A stretch of 64,000 nt of DNA from Schistocephalus solidus (lineage: Eukaryota > Platyhelminthes > Cestoda > Diphyllobothriidea > Diphyllobothriidae), in assembly GCA_017591395.1 (NCBI GenBank), contig WEDG01001007.1, forward strand, positions 62,001-126,000, given 5' to 3'. The translations under genes and the position numbers were made by a program. How positions within the stretch are numbered: position 1 is the first letter of the stretch; each line of letters begins with the position of its first letter. The notes below the pieces were generated by a model. The model did not search any database. It saw nothing but the letters and a program-made list of their open reading frames with translations, and was not told where the DNA came from. Below are positions 28,501 to 43,500 of the stretch, in pieces.

Positions 28501-31500
28501 GCCTTCCAATATTTATGTTTAAAGCTGACAACCTGGGTCTTTCTCACGCATTTGCGAACTGCGTTTTATTTAAATTGGACGATTAAGCATTGTGGAACAC
28601 ATGTCTGCATTACACATGCACATCGTGGTTTGGATGAGAAATCCAAAAATGAACCCATTTTTGTGTCAATCATTTCAGCCTCTTATTTCTCGTTAATCTC
28701 TATTTTATATTCAAACTGCTTTGTCTCATTTGATATCTAAATTTTATTTTTTGGCAAACATGTGTGATAACGCGAAGTGTCCCTCATTTAACTCTCGGTT
28801 TTGAGCAGAAAAAAGTGTCTGCCAAATCCGTCTCCACAAAAATTTGCATACAGAAATTGAGGGAATAAATAAATACAAGTTTTATGGGATAGCCCGCTCT
28901 ATTCAGGAATTTAAATGTTTATTGTTGCCTGAAAATTTGTCTTGTTATTTCAAAAGCTCTTATTATGACCCAGCCGATTTCAAGACCGAAGATATTTTGA
29001 GTCCGTTTCATTCACCGATATGATTTAGCTTGAAGTTTATCATTTTCGTATCTGGAGTTGAAAGAGGTATATGTTTTGCCACAGTGAAATGCAAAGATAC
29101 CGCTCCGTTACTTGAATTTTCAAACAAACAAATTATGCAATTTACATTATTGTTAGATTTCATTATTTTCGTAAGCTTTATGAACCTAAATCATTTTTGA
29201 AATTCCTTAACATCCAGGAATAGTGTTCAAACATCCATCAAAATGTCAAAATGATCGAAACAGTACCCTCTTTGATCTCATCATGTATTGCTTGCGGAAA
29301 GAGTTCCAGGGTCTTGGTAGAAGTGAATTGGGCCGTGATGTACTCGCTGTCTGTGACTGGTTGGTTGAACTTGGTTCGTAAGGGGAAGTGCAAACCTCAT
29401 AGATCGTTGGAGAACAAGGATGGAAAATACGCTCCTTATCCCGATCGATCGTCTCCTCCACCTGGTCTTCAATTTCACCAACAATTCCAACTACCACATT
29501 CTCGTCTTCCATCTTTTCTGGTTCCAGGCGGACATTCAAGTTCTCATCCGTGCACTTAGGACACAACGCACAATTCTGGCTGACTTCACCCGTTACAGCT
29601 GCACCATCCTTGCCCGTAGCCGAAGAGCGGAGTACTTGTGTGTTTGAGGTCAAGTTTATCCTTGACGCTGTTGAAACCGTTAAGGCCAGTGGCTCATTAG
29701 GATCTGTCGCCTGATTGTTCTTGACCGGTTGTTTTCGGAAGAAGTCTTCCTCCTGTAGATCTGAAAAAGAAAAATATAATTTTTCATGCGTATTTGTATC
29801 GGAGCCTATTGAATTTTTACAGATCATCGCCGGAATCTAGGGTACGTATTTGGATAAGACTCTTGATGATTCCTAATATATCTGTGTCGTCTATGGCCTC
29901 GAATTTAGCCTGTTGCAAAAATAAACTGGCACTGCATTATGTTGACATCGATGTTCCGTGAACGTTTGCTAAGGTATGGTACTAGGTGATAATTAAAACG
30001 ATGTAATGCATGTTAAAGTATCCATCTGAGTGTTCTTACTTCTTAGCACAAAATGCTTTCTCTAAGTCAAAGCCTTCGTATTATGTATCCATAAACTATA
30101 TATTGGCATACATACAGGGGAATATTGAAGTCTTTACAAGGTTTTGTAACAGTCTCGCTTTGTAAAACCTGTTAATGTCGAAGCTCTTTCCACTCCCCCT
30201 GCTCCCCGACAGTAACTGCGATCGGAATTCCTTTATTTTTCTTTTAATTCACTTTTGCAGACTTATGTGCTCTGATTGCCAATCGAGTCATGTTTTTTTG
30301 AGAAGGACAAAACGATTCCCAGTTATTTAATTTGTGTATCTGATTATAAATAGTAAAGTATGATTAAAAAAGCTACCTCAGTTTCTCAGTAAAGGGTTCC
30401 GTTGAGAGCATACATAGCAGTATATTTTGTGACCGAGCACGGTACTTTTATGATTTCTATCGTCTGCCTTGTCGTTAAACGTCTTCGCGTAGCATGCAGA
30501 ATTCGTAAAAAGCTAGAACATTTCTACCTATGTTAGATTATCAAACTTATAATCAAAAATTAAATAGAAATAAAGACCGTTTTCCATCAGCAGTGCCCCT
30601 ATTGGTATATTCCACAAACTGACGAGAAATTTCACAACTACTAACATGTTATGTTAAAAGCAAAACAAGATTGCAATATCATAGTGCAAAAACAAAACAA
30701 TTTGTTTTCATTGATGAAGAGGTTAATAAAGGCAAGTAACGCAAATTTTTATTTCTTATCAAGGTATGTGTACAACCAAGGCTCTTGAACATCTTATTTG
30801 CTAAAGTATGCAATGTATTTTACCCGGTAATCTTAACAGTGCTCGAATTTCGGCGTCGGATGTAACATCGTGTAAACTATCAATCAACCCTCGAGTTGCG
30901 AACGCTTTATACAAATCTGTTCTTAGTTTATAACGGCCTTCATTCTTAGTTCTCTTTTCCATAATTTCACCGTTTTATATCAGGAAAAAAAAATTAGATT
31001 TCTGAATATTTATGTACTTTAAGGTGCACTGGCTAACCATGAGCATACGCCAATTATCTAAATAAGCTGTTCTTTATTGTCTACTCAGCTTAAATACTCC
31101 GTTTAACACCGCTTAATTGAATTTTATTCAAATATGTTTTCTTTCATTCTGCGTTTGACAGCTGCAGGAGGACAAGCAAGAGCATTAAAATAGGTGTTAC
31201 CTGAAAGCACTGTATGCCGACATTCTGCGCAGCATTCCTAAACTGACAGGTTTCGTCAGGTATATAATCAAGTGGTGGGCTGAACAAGCATCCACGTTTA
31301 CTGGCGTGAGGAGCGAAAAGAGCAAATTCCATTGAAGGAGACATCTGAGCTGTCAGAAGAATAGATTTATCACTTTGAAGATTAAATCTCCTTCCTAGTC
31401 CAATCTCTGTCACCAACGACGTTAAATACAGTATGATAAATGTTCATTACTGTCATCATGGCATATCAGGTGGATCTTATAGAATGTCGGAGGTGTTTAC

Positions 31501-34500
31501 GGCTGCCACGTTTGCACCTTGTAAAACAGTTCAATTATAACCATAAGAAACACTCTTTTCTTAAGACCGTCTCCTCAGAGTTCCTATCAAACGGCTGTTA
31601 AAAATCAGTTTACAGCGCTGCAATAAAATCGATATTTATCTCATTAGAAATTAAATTAGAGAATTATTCATGAAATCAACTGCTCTACACTTACATTTAA
31701 TAGTTATTAATTAACATGTTGACAGCTCTGGTTTTTTTTTAAAACTGTGAAATATTAAATGCAGTGGTCGCATGATAACGAAGAAATGATTCAGTTATTT
31801 CTTATAATAATGACCATATTCAATTTGACATTTTGCAAATATCAAGCCACGATTCAAATATGGAATCTAAGGATCTCTAAGTAACGATCTTTTCAATGCC
31901 CTATTAAAAGTGTTAATATATCTTATGATAGTGTGCACAACGCTACTCTTTTTTTTCCCGGAGAATGTTAACATTTTTTCGATTTGATTAACAAAATCTA
32001 AAGTACTGCAGCATGTAGATTTCAGGGTACAAAACCAATGTGTGCTTATGAAAATTGCAAGGGATAGAATAACTCATTAAATGTCATTAAATGTCATGCA
32101 AATTTAAGCAATGAATTAGGCATATGTGTGGTAGCATTCTTTTGAATTAGTAAGCTAATTATTGACTCTAAAAGGCTTTTGAAGAAAAATGGGTCTCCCA
32201 AAGTCTTATAGCAGTATAGGAATGACCGGTATTAGAAAGAAGGCATATATTGGTTTATCAATAAAAACCAAGTTTTTTTAGATGTGTATTTATTAACAAC
32301 AATTAATAATTTTGTAAACAAAAAAAACTGGCTTCAATTATTAAACCTAAATTTAATATGTACTGAAGGCCTCTAAATGACAAAATAACGTGTGAAAAAA
32401 TGAGTACATGTATAATTACATTCTTGTAGGTGCCTAAGGACGTTTTGCTTAGAAATATTCATCCAGATTAAGTGCGATAAAACGTGTGTCCATTAACCAA
32501 TAGCGAAAACATTGACACGGTTTCACGGCTGTTGTTTTCTCCGGTTTTATGCAATTTTTGAGATGCAATTTAAAAGGCAAATACTTTTCTTTTGGACTGC
32601 GCCATTAGGGTCATAAGTTTGATAAGACAGACCGGCAGTTACTTATGCACTCAAATTTATTTTTAATGTGCAATCAAAACATCCCTTGTCACATATATTA
32701 AGTTAACTTTTGTATAATGAGCAATGAACAATCACAGCAAACATCAGTAAATAATTTGCCTATAATGAATTAAAAACCTTTCGACAACAAGAAAAAATGC
32801 GCTTATAAAACATATGTTACTATCGAATATATCCGTTTTGTACCTTTAAATAAGTCTACGTCAAGGTAGAGATTGGGAATTCTGACCACTTTTGTGAAGT
32901 TCATTCAACGTAATGATACTGCATCTGTTAAAACCGAATAATTAAATTTGTCCTTTTCACTAAAGTAGCTCATATTATATTCGTTTTCTTCTGAGTGCGT
33001 TCTGAGGTTGCAAATGCACAGCACATTGACCGAATATTCACGAACATCTTTCACATAACTGCTCATCAGCTGCCCATTTCCATTCTATATTAGATATCTC
33101 CGGAATCCATATGATATAAATATCATCCAACACGTTCCAAATGTAACCGAACTTTTTGAGGGTGACCATCTCCACAGTTCCATATATGTATGTGGTTTGT
33201 GGTTTCAATCCTCAGTTTGGTATAATAAAATACGGTAATGTGAATCCAGTTCCACGTCTTGTTGCACACTACGTAAGAAAATTCATGCAAGTTATTTTTG
33301 AGGTAAATTGAATCCTTGCTAATAAAAAACAATGCGATTCCATACAATTCATTCCACCTGATTATGCTTGAATTACGATCAAATTTTGCGCTTTCCAGAT
33401 GGGATTTATTTTCAACTTTTCTTGTTGTTTTTAATGTTTCGTATAGCTCACTGCATAAAAATTTAAAAAGCTTTGTTCTATGATATAAGAATTTAAATTA
33501 CTGGATGCATAGAATCTTTCAATTTTGGGCAAATCCTAAATTATTTCATTCATTAAAAAGATTACGAATTATTGTTTGTAAATAATAAGCCTTTCTGAGC
33601 CAACAATCAGATTACCAACTCTAAATAACGCGACCACATATATGCTTAATGCATTGCTTAAATTACCACCCACGACATTTTATAAGTTAAATCTATCCAT
33701 TGCGTTTTTCATAAGCACACACAGGTTTTGTACCCTGAAATCTACATGCTGCAGTACTTTATATTTAGTTAATCAAATCGAAAAAAACGTTAACATGCAC
33801 CAGAAAAAATATAAAGAGCCGTTGTGCAAACTATCATGAGATATATTCACACTTTTAATAGAGCGTTGGAAAGATCGTTACTATGAGATCCATAGATTCC
33901 ATATTTGAATCGTGGCTTGATCTTTGCAAAATATAACATGGAATATGGTCATGACTATCAGGAATTGCAAAATGAGCTCTTCGTTATCATGCATCCACGA
34001 CATTTAAAATTTCACAATTTTTAAAAAAAACGGAGCTGTTAAAATTTAAATTAATAATTTAAAAAATTCAGCGAAATGCAGTTGATTTCACGAATCATTC
34101 ACTTATTTAATTTATTATGAGATATATATGGGTTTTATTGCAGCCCTGTAAACTAATTTTCGACAGCCATTTGACAGGAACTCTAAGGAGACGGTCTTAA
34201 GAAAAAAGTGATTTTTATGATTATAATTGAGCTGTTTTACAAGGTGCAAACGTGGCAGCCGTAAACACCTCCGACATTCTATAAGATCCACCTGATATGC
34301 CATGATGACAGTAATGAACATTTATCATACTGGATTTAACGTCGTTGGTGACAGAGATTGGACTAGGAAGGAGATTTAATCTTCAAAGTGATAAATCTAT
34401 TCTTCTGACAGCTCAGATGTCTCCTTCAATGGAATTTGCTCTCTTTCGCTCCTCACGCCAGTAAACGTGGATGCTTGTTCAGCCCACCACTTGATTATAT

Positions 34501-37500
34501 ACCTGACGAAACCTGTCTGTTTAGGAATGCTGCGCAGAATGTCGGCATACAGTGCTTTCAGTTAACACCTATTTTAATGCTTTTGCTTGTCCTCCTGCAG
34601 CTGTCAAACGCAGAATGAAAGAAAACTTATTTGAATAAAATTCAATTAAGCTGTGTTAAACGGAATATTTAGCTGAGTAGACAATAAAGAACAGCTTATT
34701 TAGATAATTGGCGTATGCTCATGGTTAGCCAGTGCACCTTAAAGTACATAAATATTCAGACGGTGAAATTATGGAAAGAGAATTAAGAATGAAGGCAGTT
34801 ATAAACTTAGAACAGATTTGTATAAAGCGTTCGCAACTCGAGCGTTGATTGATAGTTTACACGATGTTACATCCGACCCCGAAATTCAAGCACTGTTAAG
34901 ATAACCGGGTAAAATACACTTCATACTCCAGCAAATAAGATGTTCAAGAGCCTTGGTTGTACACATACCTTGATAAGAAATAAAAAATTGCGTCACTTGC
35001 CTTTATTAACCTCTTCATCAATGAAAACAAATTGTTTTGTTTTTGCACTATGATATTGCAATCTTGTTTTGCTTTTAACATAACATTTTAGTAGTTGTGA
35101 AAATTTCTCGTCAGTTTGTGGAATATACCAATAGGGGCACTGCTGATGGAAAACGGTCTTTAATTACTATTTAATTTTCGATTATTTTTTAATTATCCCA
35201 AGCTACTTTTCACCAAATCTGTCGGGGTATAATATATTTAGTTTTCTATGATGAAAAGAATAATAAAATGAACAAATAAATGATATCGAAATAAAAAGAT
35301 TGTGTGCAAACCTTTGAATTCATTGTTAAATCTCAATTTTATTCTGTTACTTAGTTTATCAAAAAATAGCACATCAAGATTTGAGAAAAGAAATCATTAT
35401 GGAAATTTTAAACTCTCAGACATTTAAATGGCCAGTGATTTTCTCTGTCGCTAACTTGAAGTCCCAAACCTCAGTCAGAGAGCATTTTATTACTTAATAT
35501 TGCTTAAATTAACTGAAAGTACACATTTGACATGCCAACTGTGAAACAAATGCTATGAAATGTCACCACCTGTTTGAGATTTAACTGGTGCTATTTTGAG
35601 TACTGTAATTGAGTAATGTGAGATGTACTCGGGTTTAAAATTGTGAGTGAGGCTGGTTTGCATTCTTTGAAGATCATTTCAGGTGTTGACAAGACGCAAA
35701 ATTAAAAGGATGCGAGCGTTTCAATTGTGTTTCTTTTCAGAAGTGTTCATGGAATTTTCAAAACGCCGAGTGTAATTTTTAAATTTTTTAGAAACAATTT
35801 TGATTGCCAAATGGCTATACCTGGATTTCAGATGTCTATTTCTACAACCAGATATCCTTTTTGTCAAAATATAAAGAATTATTTTCGACTCCAAATAATG
35901 TGGACTGCCAACTATGGAAATTAACTATCGATTGAGTTAAATAAGATGCTACTTGCAAAATTAAAGATTGTTTTTAAGAAGTAGACGAAGACCAAGCCAG
36001 CTAGAGCTTTCCTTATTATAATTATTGAAACGCGTTTACGTTTGTATATGTACGAAAATATAGTAAAATACGTGTTTTCAACTTTTTCCGGTCAGCAGGC
36101 TTACCTGCATAAGTTGCCTTTGCAAGGTAAAAGGGAAACTGCAATCAATTTCAATATTTGCAGCGCTAACTAGTACCTCAGAAAAATGCCTGATTTTTCC
36201 TAGGCTTTATAGTTCAAATGTATAAATGCAACCGTAGGTGAAATTCACAGAAAACTTTCTTCCAGTAGAAATTTCAAATAAAACATTATAATTTTAATGT
36301 ACGTGCAAAAAGTACAGATCTGTTGAAATGCATTGAAGCATTAACTGTTTTTATCTTATATCATTGAGAATCTAAATTTACATTTGCTTTCAGTTATTCT
36401 ATTAATGATTTAACCTAAACTGACAGATAGCAATTTCTTAGCAGCTCAAACAATTTGTGTTTAGTGACTGAAATATGGTCAATTATGCCGAACGCATTTG
36501 CGGTTATAAATGTCAAATTAAAGACTGGAGGATGATGATATTTATGGGTACGCATTCGCCATCATTCACAAAACGTTTGAGTAAAAACTTGATAACAAAA
36601 CTACGTTGGTCATGATTAAATAATATTTAGCATGCATATTTTAATACCAAACTGCTTTGCATGTTTGTGATTTAAACTCAACCTCAGTAAAGTAATCCTG
36701 ATAATTATTTCAAAAATAGGGTGCTAAAAATATGGGTGTGACTTCACAACTAGATCCTCGAATATTTGACTGCCTTTACCGTATTTCCAGTCGCAGTAAG
36801 CGGCCAAATGTGCGAATAAGTTCTACATATGAATTATTTTCTATAAATAAACTCTAGAACAATGTAACTCTCGTTGATATGTAAAAAGATGCATCTTGTG
36901 AAAATTGCATTTCTCCAGATCAAGACAATTTGCTTTAATTCAAATCTAAGGGTACGACGTTTTCGGTTCGTATCTCATCAGTGACCGACTGGCGTGCAAA
37001 ATGCATTCTTAAATATTATATCCTTTTCTCGGAGAATGTATCCTACGCAACTCCGCAAAACTTAGTAAACGTGCATTGCTTAGGCCTAAATACTTTTTTC
37101 ATGATCAACCCGGGTAACGTGGAGGTAATACTCCATCTCGCCTGTCTAGGTTCTCGTAAACCGCCTTTGTTTATGCTATTAAAATCGTTCCTATGCGTAG
37201 ACCTACCTCAAAGAGGTCGGACATAAAACGATGGTTTAGATAAATGCTCAGGAAATATTCATAATACGCACCGTTGTATTTTCCTGATATTAAATATCTG
37301 TCATGGATTCTGTTGAGGTAAACCTAAACGCAGTAGTTTGCTCTTTGCTTCATACGTCTTTTCAATGATACTTGCGTGTTTATTGTTATCGACTTACAAG
37401 TTGCTTTACCTTTAGGCAAACAATTTCAAGCAATATACTTTCAAGTATGAAGTGAAATCGGTAGCCGAGTTTTTAACTTTTGTATTTTAAAGCAGCAGTA

Positions 37501-40500
37501 AAGCTTTTTCTTTATTGCAGATTTCGTAGTATTTTTTACTTTCGAGCTCGAAGACATGAATGTATATAGAGGAAGCACTAAGTGCCGTAAATAAATTTAA
37601 TGTCTCTTAAATTGTAACCTCTCGATGGATATTATGAATATTGGATAGATAAATAATGGATATACCTCAGTTTAATTTGTTATCTCTGGGCTCAAAAAGA
37701 AACGGATGGATCGTGACGTAAACATGCAAGCTCGCATTGCACATTTAAGAATGCATTTTGACAGATAAATCAAATAACTCATTTTTTACAGAATTGAGCA
37801 TGATTTAGTTTTTCATACACCAGACTCTCGGCATATTTATTTTAAATATATTACATAAAAAGTGATATTTTAATCAATTTACTGTTTCTGTTGAATAACA
37901 GGTAACCGGGTTTCGCTGAAGCACTGTGTTAAACCATCGATTTCGACGATTTTACTGCATTTGAGGTTTGTCTGTTACTGGTAATGATTCATGACCTGCT
38001 GATCTATTTTTTATTTAAACATCGGTTGTGTATTTTAAAATCACGAACCTTAAGCAAGTTTGATGAATTGGCCATTCAAAACCCACTGGGCTAAATTGTC
38101 AATAAGATATATGTAACCTTTCTATTTTCAAAGGGCATTATCAAAAGCTTATCGGAGATAATATACAATTTTCATCTAAAGGTGTACGTTGCAATCACTA
38201 GCAACCAGAATGAAGTAGGTTTACTTTCCATGATAAATACGTTAAAATAAAGTTGCAGATTTCGATTAAAAAAAAAGGAAAATGCTCAGAAATTACTATT
38301 CTTAGATGCCCTTATACGGAGAGCGAATTACAATTGCAAAGTTCCACATTTTTTTACATCGCACTGGAAATCAATTTGAGTGCACAATCTGCTTCATGAC
38401 GAAGGCGAACTATACACCAGTATGTGTTTTAAAATAACTTATGTAAAAAGCAGCTTGGTATAAAGACTCATTTTACAATGCATTATCGTCATCAATCGTT
38501 ACTTGCAATTAAGTCAACTCTAAAAATAGCTTAGGCGTTGGCATCGTATTTAACGCAATAAGGCGATAACTGCTGTGTTCTTCCGAATGATCACTCATAC
38601 TGCCCACCATAAAATGCTTTGATTTGCGAAATTCTAACAGACGAAAACTGGTTCATAATACCTTAACTGCAAAGGCTATGTTAGACTTCGCGCGAATAGT
38701 TGTTGTGAGTACCATGGGTGCACGCAAAGCTTTTTGTCCAAAGTCGACAAACATATTTGCAGTAGGTTCGATATCTCATGAAACGTTTACCAATATTCTG
38801 AAAGATATTTTCAAATAGAAAATAGCACTCAGATATTGGTTTAATCTTCTTTAGGGTACTGCATTATCCCATTATTTTTATATTATGACAGCTGGTTGGT
38901 ATTTGCCAAAATTCAAAGGCCATGTAAAAGACGACTATTATATGAGTAATTGCTTCCTTTATAGCGTTTTCGAGAAAACCAAAGAATTATGCCCAAAAAC
39001 ATAGATCCTAATGTTTTTCCTTAAAAAACCTCTTTTGCTTGCACATAAAATAGGCGATAGCCTTACGTAAAGTAGGCCACTAAAAGTAGATACTTATGAT
39101 CATTTTATTGCATGGTCGGTCTTTATGACCGGTTAACTTTTTCTAACTAAGGACATTCCTATGCAGTTGGTTAAACGGTTTTTCCGACCAGGCGACTGGT
39201 AACTGCGGTTCGCTTTCAAGCCCTTAGGCATAGCATGTACACCATAAACTGACAAGGTTTTTTTAAAAAAGTGACATGTCTAATAAACTGGTGTAAATTA
39301 AATTCAAAGAGTTTAACCCACCTTTCCTGAATTAAATCTCCTGCTTGCTCACTCCATACAATGAGTGCATTTTACATCTTTCCTTGAGCATAGATAACAC
39401 TCTTGCTCACAATATGGTTTTTCAACTATTGTGGACTTCTCGGAAGTGAAAATCGTTAATTTTATACAAATATAAGATAAATCGGAACGACTGCAGTAAT
39501 TTAAACTGCTAGAATGTTAGCTATTTGGCTATTGAAGGCCTTCTTTTCAACTGACTTCAGTAAGAACGGACATAAAAATACTTCATGTGAATAACCGCTC
39601 TGTTAAAATAAAAGCATCTCTTTGACTGAAGGATATTCATACATTCTAATGTCTTATTGGTGAATATTGTTTAGGTGTGTCCTCTGTTTTTGAGTAGTTT
39701 TACTCACATCACTCAGGTTAACTGCAGTCCAAATATGAAGCTGTTAAGGACCCAGATGACATTTTGCCCTACAATGACGAATCAGCAAGCATTCCACCTG
39801 CCTTTAGCTTTCGTTTGCAAATAGGTTACTTTGCGCCCAAGAATAATTCTCACACCGCATATGCGGTGTTAGTACATAGAAAACTATATTTACTCGAACA
39901 ATTGCAGTTTTAAATTTTTTGGCGACTTCTTGTACAATTGTCATTGCGTGATAGCTTCTTCTTTCGATTAAACTCTCATCATTGTCATGTAAAACTGGAT
40001 GTGTCTACTTACGAAGCAACGTTTAGTCAAAAGAAGAATTTTCAACCAAGAAATCATTTGTTATTTCGTAACTGCACAAAATTCATTGTTCTAATCTGAC
40101 TTCCAAAAATAATTCAACCACCCAGTTCCGATTAAATTATGCGTTTGTGTGCAATTTTATTATCATCAACTTAACAAATTATAAATTAAATCTTTGCTTT
40201 AAAAATGCGTTTTCTTAATTGGCTTGAACCATACGCTCGATGCTATAATACCATGTGCATCATAATCATACACCCCTTTCGCATGCATCAGATAATATTT
40301 TTTCAGATATCAAGGTCAAAATTTCAAACTTATAGCTAATTCCAGCACCAACACTTAACCTGTTGTATAAGTTTCCAATTTCATCATATTAATAAATGAT
40401 GCGGTATTTAGGGGATTATTTTGTCCTGTGAGAGTTGATAGAGTTGATGATTGTTGTGGAGGAATAATGCTGTATTTTTGACGTTTCATTTTACTTAGCG

Positions 40501-43500
40501 TCTAAAACCTTACAGCCTATCATTTTTGAGTGAGAAAAATGGTCTGCCCAAATCCTCTCTGTTACTGTTTGAAATTAAAAGTGAATATTTGAGCTGTACG
40601 CTCTTAATGAAAAATAATTTGAACTCGAGCTTTTACCAAAAATGGTGGACTGTGCATAAAATGTGATTTAGGGTTCATTGTAAGCTTTATCTAAAAAGGT
40701 TGCAGATAAGCATTCTATCTCATTAACAAGATGTTTTATTAATTGCGTCAATTATAATATGTTTATCTGACCTATTTTTGCTCCCTAACCTATGCTTCTA
40801 ATGACTATAAAGACGCTTTTTTATGATTAACCTCTACATTTTCTTCATTAACAACCGAAATGTCCTTCTTTAGATGTTAATTTATAATTATGAGCAAACG
40901 GTAAGTTAATGTTTTTTTTCGGTTGAGTAACCGATTATGTATACTTTAGAAATGCAACGCGCTAACTTGTCTTTGTTCTTGAGGTTTCCATGAAATATAG
41001 TAACACATGTTAACATAATTTGATTGAATGGCATATTAAAGCATGCATTTAAAATCAAAGCTTGTGAATTGCTGCCACAACTATCTTATAACAAAGCCAC
41101 GCAGAAGTGGGCATGTCACAAAAGAAAAGCTGGAGAAACTAAAAAATTACCGGTGAAAAAATGAAACGTTCATCACTAAACCGAACAAGGATTCCGGTCG
41201 CGTTCTGATGAATAAACGTGTTAACGTTTCCAAGATTGAATCATTCCTTGCTAGAATGGCCATTTCTCTCTTATGAGTCATCTGAAAGCCTTTCTCCGTA
41301 GCAGAGTTGAATAGCCTGGGTAACCACAATAATTATCAAGAGTTGTTGAAAAAAAACAGCACGTTTGCCGACTATCTATTGTTGCATTGTGGGAGAGTTA
41401 TCCTGTCAGTGGCAAATAGGAAAGACGCATTATAGTTCACAATCGTAACATGATCAAAGTACAGCACAAAAAGGCTCACATCCTACCCAAAGAGGCAAAA
41501 AAGACATGAACTTTATTTCATTTGACTGATGAACGCCTTGCATATGTATCTGACATGCATATATTACCGCAACTATCGTCTCCCGAAGACGTCCATCAGG
41601 TACAAGTTCGTTCATTCAATAACCTGTAGTCCTAAAAACGTTTGATACGCAACCTACATTCAGCCTAGTGAACAGAATGCACCAGACAAGAGGAAGTCTG
41701 TGTAGGTTCAACGGTAATAACAAGCGATTTTAGGTAAATGTTGACTTCTGCGTATAAAAGCATGCATTAGACCTAAAGGCTACTTGGTCGCCATGAAACA
41801 TCGGCTCACAAACGTGGTCAAAGAGCCAAACTCGATTCTCACGTGCATGAACTGTTTATTAACTTGCTTGATGAGTAAGTGGAAGAGAGTGTCGAAACGT
41901 GCCCCTTTTTGCTGCATCTCTGTTAATGGCGAAGAATTCGGAGGATACGGTCAACCGTTGGACTATTAATTCCAGGCCACAAAAATCAATAAATGTGCAT
42001 AAATGAAGAAAAGTCAACGAAAACATGGCTCTTATGATAAAACCTATGCAATTGTAAAAGCATTTTTACGAAAAGATTCGGTCCAAAACCCACCTTCTTC
42101 TCCAACTGGTAATGAATTTGATTTATGAATATTGTGCTGCATCGCTTTGGGTGATAATATGAATGCACGCTGATACCCTGTGGGCATATGCAATACACAT
42201 TTTCAGGTATGCAAACGCAGTTTAGGTGTCAACTAGGTTTGGTCTATTTGTTTAAACAAAATGACTACTACTTCCCTTAGGACTGTATGACAGTTTGTCA
42301 GCTTAGTGCCATGCGGTAATTTAAAGTTAAAAGTGTTCAAATCAAACTATTATTATATGAAATTTATGAAGTATCATATTTACCTGCGTACTTATTTGTA
42401 TTCAACTCCAAGGTTTATTTAATAAGATCGAAATATGCACGAGCTATATATGGTGACGTTCCTTCACATGCTTTGTATAATTTGCAGTTCGTTAATAAAA
42501 TAAATGGGTAAAAATACTTGCCATTATTTAAAGAATAATCCAACGTACATAGCCAATCAAATACAGATTTTAAGTTATTTTTCGGAAGTAAAAACCATGC
42601 ATCAAGTCTTTTGTCTCTTTATAATTAACCATCTATTACTATGGATGTGCATTATTTGGTATGACGTGACGATCATCAAAAACAGCTTGCTCTTAAATTT
42701 AATTATAGTATTTCATGAACGCAGTACGATCGTAGGTTTAGAATAGTGGGTTTTTGCCCCGGATGGCGTTTAATGAAGTAATAGTTTTAAAAACAGAATG
42801 CCTCTTAAACTGACCTTTTCTGAGCAGCTATCTCTACAACGTTAAAATCACTTTTAAGCGCCATAGTAGGCAAAATGTCACTATTCACCAACAACGTTTT
42901 TATAAGACGGCTTCTTATTTGATGTGCAAACTTTAATTTCTAAGGAATGGCAAGCGCTCGATCATGCCAACACTTACCTTAAATTAACACTAGCAGCTTG
43001 GTTCGTTTGCTGTTTCAGCTTTACTTCAAAAAGTAAATTATTGAGAAATAAGTTTCTGTTTATTTAAAACACGCAATGAGCCTTCCTTCAATATTTGAAC
43101 ACAATAAACGACCTCCATTGTCTGCTAAGGAAACTTTTGTTTGAAAAATCAATTTTCGAAATGGGAAGATATGTATAACCAACAAGGTAAACCCATATCC
43201 AGGGAATACGTTTTTTTAAAAAGTTTTTTTTCCAAATTAAAATACAGAAAAAATTGACTGTCTTTACTGGGACGTGCAGGTTTATTCAACTTCCCTGAAG
43301 TCCCTTAACACTCGATGATCTTGGTTAGATTATACGACGTTTGCGATGTGTAGTTGAGAGAATACGGTGAATATATAGCACGTGTTGTTCTCGTTTCGAC
43401 TTCTTATTTTTTGTTATAAGTAAGTTGTCGAAAGTTTAACAAAGATAAGAAAAAACGCGGTTGCTAAAGAATGATGTGCATACGAGTGTGCTTTAAAGCT

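Noticed and set aside
29251..29647. Open frames on both strands overlapping exon 2 in other frames
   Set aside because: Only the frame that links to exons 1 and 3 in phase is supported.
30536..35197. An LTR retrotransposon with arms as LTRs
   Set aside because: The arms are inverted, not direct, and the spacer has no gag/pol-like frame.
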